Of a stretch of DNA of 42,559 nucleotides, positions 41,929 through 42,559 are shown one piece after another (the first letter of the stretch is position 1; the number at the start of each line of letters is the position of its first letter). This stretch comes from Treponema sp. (GTDB lineage: Bacteria; Spirochaetota; Spirochaetia; Treponematales; Treponemataceae). The stretch is taken from contig JAILRG010000056.1 in assembly GCA_024698325.1 (NCBI GenBank), forward strand, positions 1 to 42,559, written 5' to 3'. The notes beneath the pieces are model-generated. The model was not told the DNA's origin, did not search any database, and was given only the letters and a program-made list of their open reading frames with translations. The position numbers were made by a program, and so were the translations under genes.

Positions 41929-42559
41929 TTAAATCTGGTAGTCTTCGTCGCTTACGGCGAAGGCGGTTTTCTTTAGCAGTGCGTCGGCTATGTCGCCTGC
42001 GCTGAGGAGCGCGGTGCTTCCGGGTTCGGATGCCAGCACGGAAGAGGCGCTGACCCACCACGGTTTTTGCTTTGCGTCGTCGAGGCGCGGGTGCTGAGAA
42101 AGGATGCGCTCGTCAAGTGAGAGGAGCACGACAAGGCCGGCCTCGTAGAGGTGCGTGGCGACGGCTACATAGTCTTCGTTTCCTGACGGCGTGTAGCGGT
42201 AGGTGTGGCGGCCTGCTGCGCACAAAAGGCGCTCGACTTCGGCGACGAGTTCGGTTGAGGCGAACGTCGTGCTGGAGCTGGCAGCGGGCGCTGCGGTTGT
42301 GCTGGCAGCGGGCGTTGCGGTGGTGCCCGTGCCGGTGCTGGCCTTTGCGCTACCGACAGCAAATTCGACAACGAGCGGGGTTTGCACTTTTAGCGCGCTG
42401 CGGCGTTTCCGGTCGACAATACCGTTCGGGGCGCCTGCTGCATCTGCATTTTTTGAGACGCGAGTGACAACGCCGCAGGCTGCCGTCATGTTTGAAATGC
42501 GGTCAATCAGAATCAGCTCGCCTAAGAAGCGGTGGTTCGTAAACTCTGACACGACGACT
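41929..42559 (-). CDS. cysNC: C-terminal part of a CysN-CysC fusion with degenerate APS-kinase domain (5' end outside window)
   Basis: The frame is open through the right edge; GTG at 42552 is internal. The first ~35 residues (FLGELILIDRISNMTAACGVV) are the end of CysN, the GTPase subunit of ATP sulfurylase. The rest follows CysC layout: VVEFAVGSAKAST in place of the P-loop strand (normally FTGLSGSGKST), then AGRHTY (as in CysC) and VATHLYEAGLVVLLSL (like the VAKLMVDAGLIVL helix). The P-loop Gly and Lys pattern is broken, the LDGDNVR segment is missing, and an Ala/Thr/Ser/Pro stretch of about 25 residues is inserted. APS kinase activity is therefore unlikely. Confidence 0.7.
   Translation of the reverse strand, partial: VVVSEFTNHRFLGELILIDRISNMTAACGVVTRVSKNADAAGAPNGIVDRKRRSALKVQTPLVVEFAVGSAKASTGTGTTATPAASTTAAPAASSSTTFASTELVAEVERLLCAAGRHTYRYTPSGNEDYVAVATHLYEAGLVVLLSLDERILSQHPRLDDAKQKPWWVSASSVLASEPGSTALLSAGDIADALLKKTAFAVSDEDYQI
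42277..42324 (-). repeat. 24-bp in-frame tandem duplication in cysNC
   Basis: Two adjacent 24-bp units (42277-42300 and 42301-42324) differ at two bases and encode TTA(T/A)PAAS twice, inside the low-complexity insert of the kinase-like domain. Confidence 0.88.

Noticed and set aside
1..42559. tRNA genes, CRISPR arrays, insertion sequences
   Set aside because: No T-loop-like GGTTCGAnTCC segment, no regularly spaced short repeats and no transposase motif were found by reading both strands; a dedicated search could still find a divergent tRNA.

Overview
This looks like a chromosomal window from a moderately GC-rich spirochaete, most likely a Treponema-type anaerobe. The assignment is inference. 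It rests on the mix of families: a PG0541-type partner behind an RND pump, a very large secreted repeat protein with a FlgD-Ig-like tail, PilZ and GGDEF signalling, a TrhP-like U32 protein, lipoproteins, and a C5 tetrapyrrole pathway ending at siroheme or corrinoid precursors. I found no tRNA, rRNA, CRISPR array, insertion sequence or prophage gene.

Layout. Positions 1-5.0 kb hold the 3' part of a huge cell-surface repeat protein, a PilZ protein, an RlmM-like rRNA methyltransferase, and a 252-bp tandem repeat between convergent genes. From 5.0 to 9.3 kb lies a minus-strand group: a metallophosphoesterase lipoprotein, an exported beta-rich protein, a U32/TrhP-like protein and a catalytically degenerate HSL-family hydrolase. 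From 9.3 to 12.1 kb are metA (predicted acetyl-CoA type) and a Rel enzyme whose hydrolase motif is altered and whose ACT domain is missing. From 12.2 to 19.4 kb is a TolC/adaptor/RND/PG0541 efflux operon followed by a GH27 glycosidase. Then come sbcD-sbcC and ychF. From 25.6 to 34.0 kb is a tightly overlapped tetrapyrrole operon (hemA, siroheme dehydrogenase, hemC, cobA-hemD fusion, hemB), then a GGDEF enzyme and hemL.

The most interesting region is 34.2-41.8 kb, an organosulfur island. It has a consensus promoter, a palindromic site, a 23-codon leader ORF with tandem Cys codons and a terminator/antiterminator. These are followed by yezD, metK, an SsuB-like ATPase, a radical SAM protein with an Elp3-like CX9CX2C cluster motif, a flavin split-barrel protein, an SsuA-like lipoprotein and an SsuC-like permease, then a separately promoted metY. 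The same CCTA-N9-TAGG-type site is found at the hemA, yezD-metK and metY promoters, which suggests one regulator ties siroheme/corrinoid synthesis to sulfur assimilation. The right edge carries the end of a CysN-CysC fusion whose APS-kinase half appears degenerate.

Together the genes suggest sulfur acquisition (transporter, proposed radical SAM step, CysNC), sulfur fixation into homocysteine (MetA acetylating homoserine, MetY sulfhydrylating it), SAM synthesis (MetK), and supply of siroheme/corrinoid. A second window-wide feature is that six genes start 6-9 nt after a -10-like hexamer, so leaderless transcripts look common here.
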